Source: an uncultured Lachnospiraceae bacterium
GTDB lineage: Bacteria > Bacillota > Clostridia > Lachnospirales > Lachnospiraceae
DNA length: 25,767 bases
NCBI GenBank assembly: GCA_910580195.1
Contig: CAJTWA010000044.1
Span: forward strand, 1 to 25,767
Direction: 5' to 3'
The stretch's first letter is position 1, and every line of letters begins with the position of its first letter. A model generated the notes under the pieces. It was not told the DNA's origin and did no database searches. It saw only the letters and a list, made by a program, of their open reading frames with translations. The translations under genes were made by a program, and so were the position numbers. Below are positions 1 through 7,575 of the stretch, piece by piece.

Positions 1-273
1 ATTTTATTGTAAATTTTTTTGTAGCTGGTAAAAATTCAAATTTGCTCATTTATAGAAAAATTGGGATGATGTACTTGCTGTAGCATTCGATACCTGTTTT
101 GTTGATTGCAAAACTGAACAAGGTTTTCTTATCAGAGAGTGAAATTCCCATTTGCCGGGAAGTGACAGAGAGTGTAATATCGGAATTTGACATACTGGAA
201 AATCGAAATTGAATCAGAATGGGAGGAATCGAAAATATGTTTGAAGGCTTTGATTTTACGAATTTTGTGAAAG
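1..273. other. AT-rich stretch without a supported gene
   Basis: This left-edge stretch is AT-rich. A minus-strand open frame crosses it, but that frame begins inside the terminator-like repeat at 274-342, has no ribosome binding site, and shows no motif I recognise. It may be decayed sequence downstream of the protease fragment. I see no promoter or RNA gene here. Confidence 0.4.
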
Positions 274-342
274 ACAGTGCATCCATAAAACCCAAAATGC
301 AAAAAGACAGCCGATAGAAGCTGTCCATGACCGTCTTTTTCC
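274..342. repeat. ~68-bp direct repeat, copy A
   Basis: This 69-bp segment recurs at 991-1057 in the same orientation. The first 42 bases are identical; the rest differs by a few substitutions and a 2-base indel. The two copies bracket the 78-residue gene and the protease fragment. Each copy contains a minus-strand terminator-like hairpin. The arrangement suggests that the end of the prfA transcription unit was duplicated, or that the small cassette arrived by recombination between copies. Confidence 0.85.
301..340 (-). terminator. Intrinsic terminator after the protease fragment
   Basis: Read on the minus strand, GACAGC and GCTGTC form a 6-bp stem around an 8-nt loop, followed by five T. 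An alternative outer pairing of AAAAAGAC with GTCTTTTT is also possible and would make the element symmetric. It sits 65 bp after the stop of the protease fragment. Confidence 0.65.
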
Positions 343-404
343 TATCGTTATTCCATTTCCACCTACACTCCCAAAAACTCTGTTTTACTGCTCTGACACT
401 GTCC

Positions 405-533
405 CTATATCATTCTATTGCCAGGCAGAACTGGAATAACCGCGCCTGTGTCCAGCAACGCTGTCAATGCATCATTCAAAAGCACAACAGGCCTCTGCTG
501 TTTCTTATCCAGCCTTAATGTAAACTGTTTCAT
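405..533 (-). pseudogene. Truncated retropepsin-like (clan AA) aspartic protease
   Basis: This 42-residue frame starts MKQFTLRLDKK and contains ALLDTGAVIPV at about residues 25-35. A D-T-G-A motif after a hydrophobic strand is the catalytic signature of retropepsin-like aspartic proteases. Family members of this bacterial type usually run to about 130-150 residues, with a second glycine-rich strand and a C-terminal half. Here a TAG stop follows residue 42 and no convincing continuation is seen in the other frames before the terminator. The ATG overlaps the stop of the upstream gene as ATGA, so translation is coupled. I infer a decayed protease, although expression of the short peptide cannot be excluded. 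The family call rests on the DTGA motif and the N-terminal strand only. Confidence 0.6.
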
Positions 534-766
534 CGCAATACCCCCAACATTCCCAATTGGAAAATATGATCCGGCGTTGTATATCTTGAAACAATTTCGC
601 CATTTAACGCCTTCATCGTTAACTCACTCTTTGTTTTATCCAAATATTTTATTACTGCTGACTCAATAGAGATACCGTCATCATCTACATATTTTACATC
701 TACAAGCCCAACCCACTGGTCTGGGTATCTTTCCTGAATTTCTTCCCATGTTAATCTTTCAGACAT
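530..766 (-). CDS. Small conserved hypothetical protein, partner of the protease fragment
   Basis: This 78-residue protein begins MSERLTWEEIQERYPDQWVG and is acidic overall. I chose the ATG at 766 because AGGGAGG lies 7 nt upstream; the longer open frame has no such site. The N-terminal pattern T-W-x-E-I-x-x-x-Y-P-x-Q-W-V-G-L resembles a family of small uncharacterised bacterial proteins that I recall lying directly upstream of clan AA aspartic proteases. That matches the ATGA overlap with the protease fragment seen here. No catalytic motif, membrane segment or signal peptide is visible. It could be a chaperone, substrate or regulator of the protease; this is speculation. A sigma-A type promoter lies about 130 bp upstream. 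Confidence 0.75.
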   Translation of the reverse strand: MSERLTWEEIQERYPDQWVGLVDVKYVDDDGISIESAVIKYLDKTKSELTMKALNGEIVSRYTTPDHIFQLGMLGVLR

Positions 767-893
767 ACAAAATCCTCCCTGCATCTTTCTATATTTTATG
801 GTTGAAATTTTTATCATGCACTCTATCCCTTATCACCTGTCGTTTCCCATACGATTTTCTTTTCTCAAGCTTCTAAACTTCCTACTTGATATA

Positions 894-923
894 AGTATAT
901 CACGCTGCCCAACACCACCGCAA
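894..923 (-). promoter_or_regulatory. Candidate sigma-A promoter for the 78-residue gene
   Basis: On the minus strand a -35 TTGCGG (918-923) and a -10 TATACT (894-899) are separated by 18 bp. It points toward the 78-residue gene, leaving a leader of roughly 120 nt. The -35 is imperfect. Confidence 0.5.
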
Positions 924-990
924 CAAAAAAAGAACCACCGCTTTTTCCGGCAGGGGCTATGCATACATCCATACTGCCCAAATAGGCTGT

Positions 991-1057
991 ACAGTGCATC
1001 CATAAAACCCAAAATGCAAAAAGACAGCCGATGAAACTGTCCATGACCGTCTTTTTC
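991..1057. repeat. ~68-bp direct repeat, copy B
   Basis: This is the partner of the repeat at 274-342. It lies 62 bp beyond the prfA stop and contains a terminator-like hairpin. Confidence 0.85.
1018..1056 (-). terminator. Intrinsic terminator of the prfA operon
   Basis: On the minus strand GACAG pairs with CTGTC around a 9-nt loop and is followed by TTTTT. An outer AAAAAGAC/GTCTTTTT pairing competes with it. Its place 70 bp after the prfA stop fits the end of the rpmE-to-prfA unit. Confidence 0.6.
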
Positions 1058-1118
1058 CATTTTTATTCGATTCTCATCTATGCTGACTTTTCCAAAACCA
1101 CCGCCCAAACACAACTCT

Positions 1119-1134
1119 CAGGCACTCAGGCACT
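1119..1134. repeat. 8-bp tandem duplication spanning the prfA stop
   Basis: The octamer CAGGCACT (plus strand) occurs twice in tandem. The prfA stop lies across the junction of the two copies, so the last sense codons and part of the stop are duplicated downstream. Short on its own, but it fits the 3'-end duplication pattern at other genes in the window. Confidence 0.7.
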
Positions 1135-2202
1135 TTCGCCCATATTCGTCAGCTTCGCCGCCTGGTCGGCTGCAATACATGCATCCACAATCTCTTGGAT
1201 ATCCCCATCCATCACCTTATCCAGCTTATACAGCGTCAGGTTAATCCGGTGGTCTGTCACGCGGCCTTGAGGGAAATTATACGTCCTGATTTTCTCAGAG
1301 CGGTCCCCGGTGCCAATCTGGCTGCGCCTTGCTTCTGCTTCTGCGTCATGCTGCTTCTGACATTCAATATCGTAAAGCTTTGCCCGGAGCAGGGCGAAGG
1401 CCTTATCTTTATTCTGCAGCTGGGATTTCTCTGTCTGGCTGTAAATGACAATCCCGGTAGGGTAATGGGTTAAGCGCACCGCGGAGTCCGTGGTATTGAC
1501 GCACTGGCCCCCGTTCCCGGATGCGCGCATGACGTCGATGCGGATATCTTTTTCATCAATCACCACGTCCACTTCCTCTGCCTCCGGCATGACTGCCACG
1601 GTAATGGTGGAGGTATGGATGCGGCCGCCGGATTCCGTTTCCGGCACGCGCTGCACCCGGTGCACGCCGGATTCATATTTCATGACGGAATAGGCCCCCT
1701 GCCCGGTAATCATGAAAGTAACGTTTTTCATGCCGCCAATGCCGATTTCCTCACATTCCACCAGTTCCACCTTCCAACGGTGGCTTTCTGCAAAATGCAC
1801 ATACATCCGGTAAATTTCCGCTGCAAACAAGGCTGCTTCATCCCCGCCTGCCCCTGCCCGGATTTCCACTATTACGTTCTTATCGTCGTTAGGGTCTTTG
1901 GGCAGCAGGAGGATTTTCAGCTTCTTTTCCAGTTCTTCCACCTTGGCTTTGGAATCATTCAATTCCTCCTTGGCAAGCTCCCGCATCTCTTCGTCGCTTT
2001 CTTCCTCCAGCATGGCAAGGGAGTCCTCAATGTTCTGCTTTGCCTGCTTATACTCTTTATAAGCGTCCACAATTGGGGCTAAATCGCTCTGCTCCTTCAT
2101 CAGCTTGCGGAACCGGTTGGTGTCGTTCGCCACATCCGGCTCACTGAGCTGGTTCATAATCTCTTCAAACCGAAGAAGGATATCTTCTAACCTGTCAAAC
2201 AT
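1126..2202 (-). CDS. prfA: Peptide chain release factor 1
   Basis: RF1 reads UAA and UAG in the ribosomal A site and triggers hydrolysis of peptidyl-tRNA. The 358-residue length is normal for RF1. An N-terminal coiled helical domain (about 1-100) is followed by the RAGAGGDEA segment (115-123), a tripeptide anticodon-like P-E-T at 187-189, and the catalytic G-G-Q at 231-233 within GNGGQCVN. The P-x-T tripeptide marks RF1, whereas RF2 has S-P-F. The start is preceded by GAGAGGAAG at good spacing. prmC, whose product methylates the GGQ glutamine, ends 56 bp upstream on the same strand, so the modifying enzyme and its substrate are co-transcribed. A terminator-like repeat follows. Confidence 0.97.
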   Translation of the reverse strand: MFDRLEDILLRFEEIMNQLSEPDVANDTNRFRKLMKEQSDLAPIVDAYKEYKQAKQNIEDSLAMLEEESDEEMRELAKEELNDSKAKVEELEKKLKILLLPKDPNDDKNVIVEIRAGAGGDEAALFAAEIYRMYVHFAESHRWKVELVECEEIGIGGMKNVTFMITGQGAYSVMKYESGVHRVQRVPETESGGRIHTSTITVAVMPEAEEVDVVIDEKDIRIDVMRASGNGGQCVNTTDSAVRLTHYPTGIVIYSQTEKSQLQNKDKAFALLRAKLYDIECQKQHDAEAEARRSQIGTGDRSEKIRTYNFPQGRVTDHRINLTLYKLDKVMDGDIQEIVDACIAADQAAKLTNMGESA

Positions 2203-2258
2203 GTTCTTCTTCCTCTCTGTCTATGTTACAGGAACTAAGTTCCCGCACGCTCTTTTTC

Positions 2259-3101
2259 CTATTTCACTGCAGGCAGGTTGCCGAAGGCCACCCGGTCATT
2301 CCCTGCAAGGTCCTTGATGACTTTTATATTACGGAACCCATTCTCTTCCATCAGGAAAGCTACCCGCCTCCCTTGGTCATGGCCGATTTCAAAATACAGG
2401 TATCCGTTTGATTTTAAAAATTTCCTCCCCATGCGGGCAATTTCCCGGTAAAAGAAAAGCCCGTCTTCTGCCCCGTCCAAAGCCTCCAAAGGCTCAAAAT
2501 CCCGGACTTCCGGCATCAGCCCCGGGATTTCCCCTGTGGGGATGTAGGGAGGGTTGGAAATAATGATATCATATTTCCCGGTAATATTCTGGAACAGGTC
2601 GCTGCGCACCAGCTCTGCCTCCACTTGGTTGTGCTTTGCATTTTCCTTGGCAATCAGCAAGGCCTGCTTGGAAATGTCGCTGGCCGTGCCTGTGATCTTT
2701 ACCCTTGCGTGTTTTAGAAGGCTTATGATAATGCAGCCGGAACCAGTGCACAAGTCCAGCACTTCCATGCCGGGCTCTAACACCTTCAAGGCTTCTTCCA
2801 CCAAGGTTTCCGTATCCTGCCTAGGAATTAGCACATGGGAATTTACCTTGAACGGAAGCCCCATAAATTCCTGCACCCCGGTAATATACTGCAAAGGTAC
2901 CCGCTCCCCCCGTTTTTTCAGCAAAAGCGTATATTCTTGGAAGGCCTCGTCTTCCATTTCCTCTTTGGCACAGAGATAATATTCGCTTTTGCATATTTTG
3001 CAGGCATATTCCATCAGGTACCATGCGTCAAGCTGGTAATCTAAGACCCCTGCCTTCTCCAAAAGCCCTTTGCCATACTCCAATGCACCCTCAAACGTCA
3101 T
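2259..3101 (-). CDS. prmC: Release factor glutamine N5-methyltransferase
   Basis: PrmC transfers a methyl group from S-adenosylmethionine to the glutamine of the GGQ motif in RF1 and RF2. The 280-residue protein has an N-terminal helical release-factor-binding domain (about 1-85), the IPRQDTE segment (92-98), SAM motif I DLCTGSG (116-122) and the catalytic NPPY (183-186), which grips the glutamine side chain. Length and motifs are standard for the family. The start overlaps the end of the DUF1385 gene by 11 bp, implying translational coupling, and prfA follows 56 bp later. Confidence 0.96.
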   Translation of the reverse strand: MTFEGALEYGKGLLEKAGVLDYQLDAWYLMEYACKICKSEYYLCAKEEMEDEAFQEYTLLLKKRGERVPLQYITGVQEFMGLPFKVNSHVLIPRQDTETLVEEALKVLEPGMEVLDLCTGSGCIIISLLKHARVKITGTASDISKQALLIAKENAKHNQVEAELVRSDLFQNITGKYDIIISNPPYIPTGEIPGLMPEVRDFEPLEALDGAEDGLFFYREIARMGRKFLKSNGYLYFEIGHDQGRRVAFLMEENGFRNIKVIKDLAGNDRVAFGNLPAVK

Positions 3102-4002
3102 CCTTTTTCTCCCTTATGCTCTCCACAAATTCTTCCCATTGGAACACTGCCTCCACGGAGGCAATCCCCACTTCTATCATGCTTTCGTCCGGCTCCTTCG
3201 TCGTCAGCTTCTGCATCCACAGCCCCGGCTTGCTCAAAAGATCCACCAGGATGTTCTCGCTCCTGCCTGCAAGGCGGATTACTTCATAGGACACCCCTGC
3301 AACCAGCGGGACAATGGCAAGCCGCAGCACAAGGCGCAGTATTTTTGAGTCCACCCGGATAAACATGGTGGCTAAAATCGTGATGATTACTACAAAAAAC
3401 AAGAAACTGGTGCCGCAGCGTTTATGCTCCTTTGAGCTTTTCTTTACATTTTCCACGGTCAGGTCCATACCGTGCTCTATGCAGTTAATGCATTTATGCT
3501 CTGCGCCGTGGTACATGAACACCCGCTTAATGTCCTCAAGCTGGGAAATCAGCAGGATATACCCAAGGAATATCAAAAGCCGCATGCCCCCTTCGATGAG
3601 TATTACCACGGTTTCCGACTTGATATGGCCTTGGAACAGCAAAGACAGGCCAAAGGGGAGCACCATAAAAATGGCGACTGCCATCACAATGGAAAGGCAG
3701 ATGGTAAGCCCCATCTCCAGCCGCTCCTTCTTGGCGTCCCGCTCAACGGTCCCCTCTTCTTCAAAAAAGGATGCGGAAAAGGTAAGGCAGGACATCCCCA
3801 GCGCCATGGATTCGATAAAATTGATGATGCCCCGCAGGAATACCATGTTCCGGAGTGTTTCATTCCTGCAAATCCCGCCGTATTCCCGCTTTTCCACAAT
3901 AATCTCCCCGTCCGGCTTGCGGACTGCCACGGCATAGCTTTCCTTGTTCTTCATCATGACGCCTTCCATGACGGCCTGCCCGCCAATCCCAGAATAAGCC
4001 AA
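3091..4002 (-). CDS. DUF1385 family membrane protein (YqhQ-like)
   Basis: This 303-residue protein carries the DUF1385 hallmark near its start, SGIGGQAVMEGVMMKN. Hydrophobic helices at about 85-160 and 205-245 surround a central conserved segment with H-G-A-E-H-K-C-I-N-C, so it is an integral membrane protein. Its function is not known to me. It is regularly found between rpmE and prmC in Clostridia. I place the start at a TTG (4000-4002), because AAGGGAG lies 8 nt upstream and because a more upstream start would fall inside the rpmE terminator hairpin. It overlaps prmC by 11 bp at the 3' end. No separate promoter is obvious, so expression may depend on partial readthrough of the rpmE terminator. 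Confidence 0.88.
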   Translation of the reverse strand: MAYSGIGGQAVMEGVMMKNKESYAVAVRKPDGEIIVEKREYGGICRNETLRNMVFLRGIINFIESMALGMSCLTFSASFFEEEGTVERDAKKERLEMGLTICLSIVMAVAIFMVLPFGLSLLFQGHIKSETVVILIEGGMRLLIFLGYILLISQLEDIKRVFMYHGAEHKCINCIEHGMDLTVENVKKSSKEHKRCGTSFLFFVVIITILATMFIRVDSKILRLVLRLAIVPLVAGVSYEVIRLAGRSENILVDLLSKPGLWMQKLTTKEPDESMIEVGIASVEAVFQWEEFVESIREKKDDV

Positions 4003-4020
4003 TCCGCCCACTCCCTTCCT

Positions 4021-4056
4021 AAAAAAATAGAGGATGTCCACAAAAAAGACATCCTC
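4021..4056 (-). terminator. Intrinsic terminator between rpmE and DUF1385
   Basis: Read on the minus strand, GAGGATGTC and GACATCCTC form a perfect 9-bp stem with a 9-nt loop, followed by TATTTTTTT. It lies 46 bp after the rpmE stop and ends 19 bp before the DUF1385 start, so it should attenuate transcription into DUF1385-prmC-prfA. Confidence 0.85.
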
Positions 4057-4101
4057 CCTTTGCTGCGCTCACACATCTGTTCACGGAGCCTGTAAAAATT
4101 C

Positions 4102-4308
4102 TTACTGATTGTTTATGCCATACTTCTTATTGAACTTGTCAATACGCCCGCGCGCCTGTGCAGTCTTCTGCTGGCCGGTGTAGAACGGATGGCATTTGGA
4201 ACAGATTTCCACATGAATATCTTTCTTGGTTGAACCTGTCACGAATGTATTCCCACAGTTGCAGGTTACCGTTGCCTGATAATACTCTGGATGGATTCCT
4301 TCTCTCAT
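4102..4308 (-). CDS. rpmE: 50S ribosomal protein L31, zinc-binding form
   Basis: L31 bridges the two ribosomal subunits. This 68-residue copy has the full zinc set: C-N-C near residue 16 and C-S-K-C near residue 36, followed by HPFYTGQQK. This is the C+ (zinc) type, and the four-Cys pattern implies normal function under zinc-replete conditions. The start follows AGAGGTG at 6 nt. An excellent promoter lies about 80 bp upstream, and a strong terminator follows, so the gene is probably transcribed mostly as a single-gene unit. Confidence 0.97.
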   Translation of the reverse strand: MREGIHPEYYQATVTCNCGNTFVTGSTKKDIHVEICSKCHPFYTGQQKTAQARGRIDKFNKKYGINNQ

Positions 4309-4387
4309 GATTTCACCTCTTCACACTGTATTCTAAATCTGCTGCCTAGATTTTCCACAATTATGCTGCTTATGCAACAGCTTTATT

Positions 4388-4416
4388 ATTGTAGCATAGA
4401 TTTTTTTAAGATGCAA
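4388..4416 (-). promoter_or_regulatory. Sigma-A promoter of rpmE
   Basis: On the minus strand TTGCAT (4411-4416) and TACAAT (4388-4393) are separated by exactly 17 bp. It drives rpmE with a leader of about 70 nt. Confidence 0.85.
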
Positions 4417-4419
4417 GTT

Positions 4420-4503
4420 CTTTTGAGAAATTCTTACAAAAGTTTTGTTTTCTTTGCAGTGCAGGGGCTTTTGGGCAATCTTTACAAAAGTTTTGTTTTC
4501 TTT
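4420..4503. repeat. 36-bp direct repeat duplicating the rho 3' end
   Basis: Segments 4420-4455 and 4468-4503 are near-identical and offset by 48 bp; 22 consecutive bases (4434-4455 and 4482-4503) match perfectly. The second segment contains the last six codons and the stop of rho. The first is a noncoding copy lying beyond the stop. This is one of several stop-spanning duplications in the window. Confidence 0.85.
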
Positions 4504-6227
4504 ATCATCTGGCAGAATTCCCGGTTGGTGTTGGTGCGCACGAAGAGGTTCAGTATGCTTTCCACGGCCTCGTCTGCCTTCATGCCGTTGATGGCGCGGC
4601 GCATAATCTCCACCGCCTCCTGCTCTTCCCGGTTTAGGAGCAAATCTTCCCGCCTTGTGCCGGACTTGGTAATGTCCACGGCTGGGAAAATCCTCCGTTC
4701 GGAAAGTTTCCGGTCCAAGATGATTTCCATATTGCCGGTGCCCTTGAATTCCTCATAAATTACGTCGTCCATACGGCTCCCGGTATCTACCAGCGCGGTT
4801 GCAAGGATGGTAATGCTGCCCCCTTCCCGCATGTTGCGGGCCGCGCCGAAAAACCGCTTGGGCATATGTAATGCCGCCGGGTCAATACCGCCGGAGAGGG
4901 TCCTGCCGCTGGGGGGGACAATCAGGTTATAGGCCCTTGCAAGGCGGGTGATGCTGTCTAAGAGGATCATGACGTCTTTCCCATGCTCCACAAGGCGCCT
5001 TGCCCGCTCAATTACCATTTCCGATACCCGCTTGTGGTGTTCCGGCAGCTCGTCGAAGGTGGAATAAATGACTTCCACGTGTTTCCCTTCGATGGCCTCC
5101 TTGATGTCTGTCACTTCTTCCGGGCGTTCGTCTATCAAAAGGATAATCAGGTGCATGTCCGGGTTGTTCCTTGTGACTGCCTTTGCTACCTGCTTGAGCA
5201 GCGTGGTTTTCCCTGCCTTGGGGGGCGACACAATCATCCCGCGCTGCCCCTTCCCGATGGGGGAAACCACGTCCATAATCCGCATGGCAATGGCGCTGCG
5301 GTCCGTTTCCAAGCGGATCCGCTCGTTGGGGAAAATCGGCGTCAGGTCCTCAAAATTAGGCCTGCGCAGGATTTCGGAAGGGTGGTTCCCATTGATGCTT
5401 TTGATGTAAAGAAGCGCGCTGAACTTCTCCTGCTGGGTCTTAACCCTTGTGTTCCCATGGATAATATCCCCTGTTTTCAAGCCAAATTTACGGATTTGGG
5501 AAGGGGAAACATACACGTCCTGGTCCCCCGGGAGGTAATTCTCGCACCGGATGAACCCATACCCATCCGGCATGACTTCCAAAATCCCATGGGCGCTTAC
5601 GCCGCTGTCCAGTTCCGGGTTGTCAATCTCAATCCCGTCCGCCGTAATAATGCGGGAAGGCTTGCGTTCTGGGACGTTGTTTTGCCGTTCCTCCCCGTTC
5701 CTGCCAGAAAACCTCCGCTCCGGCTGCCTTGCATCTTCCCGCTCTTCCGTATTCCGGCTGACATACTTACGCTCCGGCTGCCTTGCATCTTCCCGCTCCT
5801 CTGTATTCCGGCTGACATACTTACGCTCTGGCTGCCTTGTATCTTCCCGCTCCTCTGTATTCCGGCTGGCCGCCCTGCGTTCTGGCTGCCTTGCATCTTC
5901 CCGCTCTTCCGTATTCCGGCCAGAAGCCCTGCGCTCTGGCTGCTTTATTTCCTCCTTTTCCTCGCTGCCCTTATTCGGGGATTTCCGCTCCGGCTGTTTT
6001 ATTTCCTCTTTTCCCTCCGTATTTTTGCCAGCAGCTTTCCGTTCCGGTTCCCCTGCTGCTTTCCCTTCTTCTTTTTCCCCATTTTCCCCCTCGGCAGCTT
6101 TTGCATCTTCTTTCAGCATCAATTCCACCAATTCTCCTTTTTTCAGCCCTGAAAGATGCTTTAACCCTCTCGCCTTTGCTACCTCTTTCAACACGCTCAC
6201 TGATAAACTTTCATACTTTTCTCTCAT
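4482..6227 (-). CDS. rho: Transcription termination factor Rho with repeat-rich N-terminal insertion
   Basis: Rho is a hexameric RNA translocase that ends transcription. The 581-residue protein is well above the ~420 residues of E. coli Rho. It has an N-terminal Rho_N helix pair (about 5-40, LSGLKKGELVELML). A charged insertion (about 41-190) contains seven tandem 18-residue units. The cold-shock RNA-binding domain follows (GYGFIR at 222-227). The ATPase core has Walker A PPKAGKT (335-341), a DERPEEV segment (366-372) and Walker B VMILLDS (419-425). The start follows AAAGGAG at 6 nt. The catalytic core looks intact; the insertion is probably disordered and may bind RNA or partners. The 3' end is duplicated downstream. 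Confidence 0.97.
   Translation of the reverse strand: MREKYESLSVSVLKEVAKARGLKHLSGLKKGELVELMLKEDAKAAEGENGEKEEGKAAGEPERKAAGKNTEGKEEIKQPERKSPNKGSEEKEEIKQPERRASGRNTEEREDARQPERRAASRNTEEREDTRQPERKYVSRNTEEREDARQPERKYVSRNTEEREDARQPERRFSGRNGEERQNNVPERKPSRIITADGIEIDNPELDSGVSAHGILEVMPDGYGFIRCENYLPGDQDVYVSPSQIRKFGLKTGDIIHGNTRVKTQQEKFSALLYIKSINGNHPSEILRRPNFEDLTPIFPNERIRLETDRSAIAMRIMDVVSPIGKGQRGMIVSPPKAGKTTLLKQVAKAVTRNNPDMHLIILLIDERPEEVTDIKEAIEGKHVEVIYSTFDELPEHHKRVSEMVIERARRLVEHGKDVMILLDSITRLARAYNLIVPPSGRTLSGGIDPAALHMPKRFFGAARNMREGGSITILATALVDTGSRMDDVIYEEFKGTGNMEIILDRKLSERRIFPAVDITKSGTRREDLLLNREEQEAVEIMRRAINGMKADEAVESILNLFVRTNTNREFCQMIKKTKLL
5673..6047 (-). repeat. 54-bp in-frame tandem repeats in rho
   Basis: Codons 61-185 hold seven units of 18 residues (the last has 17), each starting P-E-R and ending E-E-x-x-x-x-x-Q or close to it. 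Units at 133-150 and 151-168 are identical in protein sequence, which suggests recent expansion. The units mix Arg/Lys with Glu/Asp and contain no hydrophobic core. Confidence 0.93.
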
Positions 6228-6312
6228 ATTATTCTCCTTTAACTGCCATTATTGGGAATCCCTGTCAGATTAGACAATGATTATTCATATCACAGAAATT
6301 TCAATGAATTAT

Positions 6313-6341
6313 ATTATACACCATCTTTTTCTAAATAGGAA
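6313..6341 (-). promoter_or_regulatory. Candidate sigma-A promoter of rho
   Basis: On the minus strand a consensus -10 TATAAT (6313-6318) follows a weak -35 TTCCTA (6336-6341) at 17 bp. The rho leader would be about 80 nt. Confidence 0.6.
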
Positions 6342-6353
6342 GTCCTTTTTTTC

Positions 6354-6382
6354 TTGATTTGTAAAATTTTTCATGATATCCT
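6354..6382 (+). promoter_or_regulatory. Sigma-A promoter of the malic enzyme operon
   Basis: TTGATT (6354-6359) and TATCCT (6377-6382) are spaced 17 bp apart. It lies divergent to the rho promoter in the same 189-bp intergenic space. Confidence 0.6.
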
Positions 6383-6416
6383 TTAAATAGTTCATTTTGG
6401 AAAGGAATGGTAAATT

Positions 6417-7571
6417 ATGACAAACAGTGAAAAAGCAATTTTTCTCCATAAAGAATGGAACGGCAAACTGGAAACCGTTTCCAAAGCCCCGGTAAAAAAC
6501 CGGGAAGACCTGTCCATCGCATATACGCCGGGAGTGGCGGAGCCCTGCAAGCTGATTGCCGAGGATCCGGAACAGGCATACCTCTACACCATGAAAGCGA
6601 ATACTGTGGCAGTGGTTTCTGACGGAAGCGCAGTCCTTGGCCTTGGGAACATCGGCCCTTATGCCGCCATGCCTGTCATGGAAGGGAAATGCGTCCTTTT
6701 TAAAGAATTTGGGGGCATCAACGCAGTGCCCATCTGCCTTGATACACAGGATACGGAAGAGATTATCAAAGCCGTCACTTACCTTGCGCCGGGCTTTGGT
6801 GGCATCAACCTAGAGGATATTTCCGCCCCCCGCTGCTTTGAAATTGAGGAGCGGCTCAAAGAAACCCTTTCCATCCCAGTCTTCCATGACGACCAGCATG
6901 GCACGGCCATCGTGGTGCTGGCTGGGATTATCAATGCATTGAAAGCCACCGGGAAACAAAAGGAAAACTGCCGGGCTGTCATCAATGGGGCAGGCTCTGC
7001 CGGCATTGCCATTGCCCGGCTGCTCTTAAAATATGGGTTCCAGGATATTACCATGTGCGACCGCCATGGGATTATCCACAAAGGCTATCCGGGCCTGAAC
7101 TGGATGCAGGAAAAAATGGCCGGCCTTACCAACCTTGGGCAAAAAACCGGAACCCTTGCGGATGCTTTGCAGGGGGCGGATATTTTTGTAGGCGTTTCCG
7201 CCCCCGGGATTGTGGATTCCGCCATGGTGTCCTCCATGAACAAGGACGCCATCCTCTTTGCCATGGCAAACCCTGTGCCGGAAATTATGCCGGACATTGC
7301 AAAAGCTGCCGGGGCAAAAGTCGTAGGCACAGGCCGCAGCGATTTCCCCAACCAAGTCAACAACGTGATCGCGTTCCCCGGGATTTTCAAAGGCGCGCTG
7401 GAAGGGCGGGCATCCCAGATTACAGAAGAAATGAAGCTGGCTGCAGCAGAGGCCATTGCCGGGCTTGTCCCCGAAGGGCAGCTTAATGAAGATTTTATCC
7501 TGCCAGAGGCTTTTGACCCGCGGGTGGCACAGGCCGTAAGCAATGCCGTAAAATCCCATATTCCAAGGTAA
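6417..7571 (+). CDS. Malic enzyme, NAD(P)-dependent, short bacterial form
   Basis: Malic enzyme decarboxylates malate oxidatively to pyruvate and CO2 with reduction of NAD(P). The 384-residue length matches the short, MaeB-like bacterial form without the phosphotransacetylase tail. Visible motifs are AYTPGVAEPC (35-44, catalytic Tyr36), VSDGSAVLGLGNIG (67-80), FHDDQHGTA (156-164, metal and substrate region) and the Rossmann NGAGSAG (190-196). Cofactor preference cannot be read with confidence. The start follows AAAGGAATGG. The stop is only 4 bp from the next ATG, so the radical SAM gene is in the same operon. Confidence 0.94.
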   Translation: MTNSEKAIFLHKEWNGKLETVSKAPVKNREDLSIAYTPGVAEPCKLIAEDPEQAYLYTMKANTVAVVSDGSAVLGLGNIGPYAAMPVMEGKCVLFKEFGGINAVPICLDTQDTEEIIKAVTYLAPGFGGINLEDISAPRCFEIEERLKETLSIPVFHDDQHGTAIVVLAGIINALKATGKQKENCRAVINGAGSAGIAIARLLLKYGFQDITMCDRHGIIHKGYPGLNWMQEKMAGLTNLGQKTGTLADALQGADIFVGVSAPGIVDSAMVSSMNKDAILFAMANPVPEIMPDIAKAAGAKVVGTGRSDFPNQVNNVIAFPGIFKGALEGRASQITEEMKLAAAEAIAGLVPEGQLNEDFILPEAFDPRVAQAVSNAVKSHIPR

Positions 7572-7575
7572 GCCC

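Noticed and set aside
50..328. 92-residue minus-strand open frame
   Set aside because: It starts inside the terminator hairpin of the repeat, lacks a ribosome site, and its first residues come from the repeat itself. A faint Y-R-L-x-F-x-x-L-G resemblance to the middle of aspartic proteases is too weak to use.
833..1114. 93-residue minus-strand open frame overlapping repeat copy B
   Set aside because: It runs through a terminator and the promoter of the 78-residue gene and has no ribosome site.
4983..6152. 389-residue plus-strand open frame opposite rho
   Set aside because: It is the antisense shadow of rho, kept open by codon bias and the 54-bp repeats; there is no ribosome site and the composition is Leu/Pro-rich.
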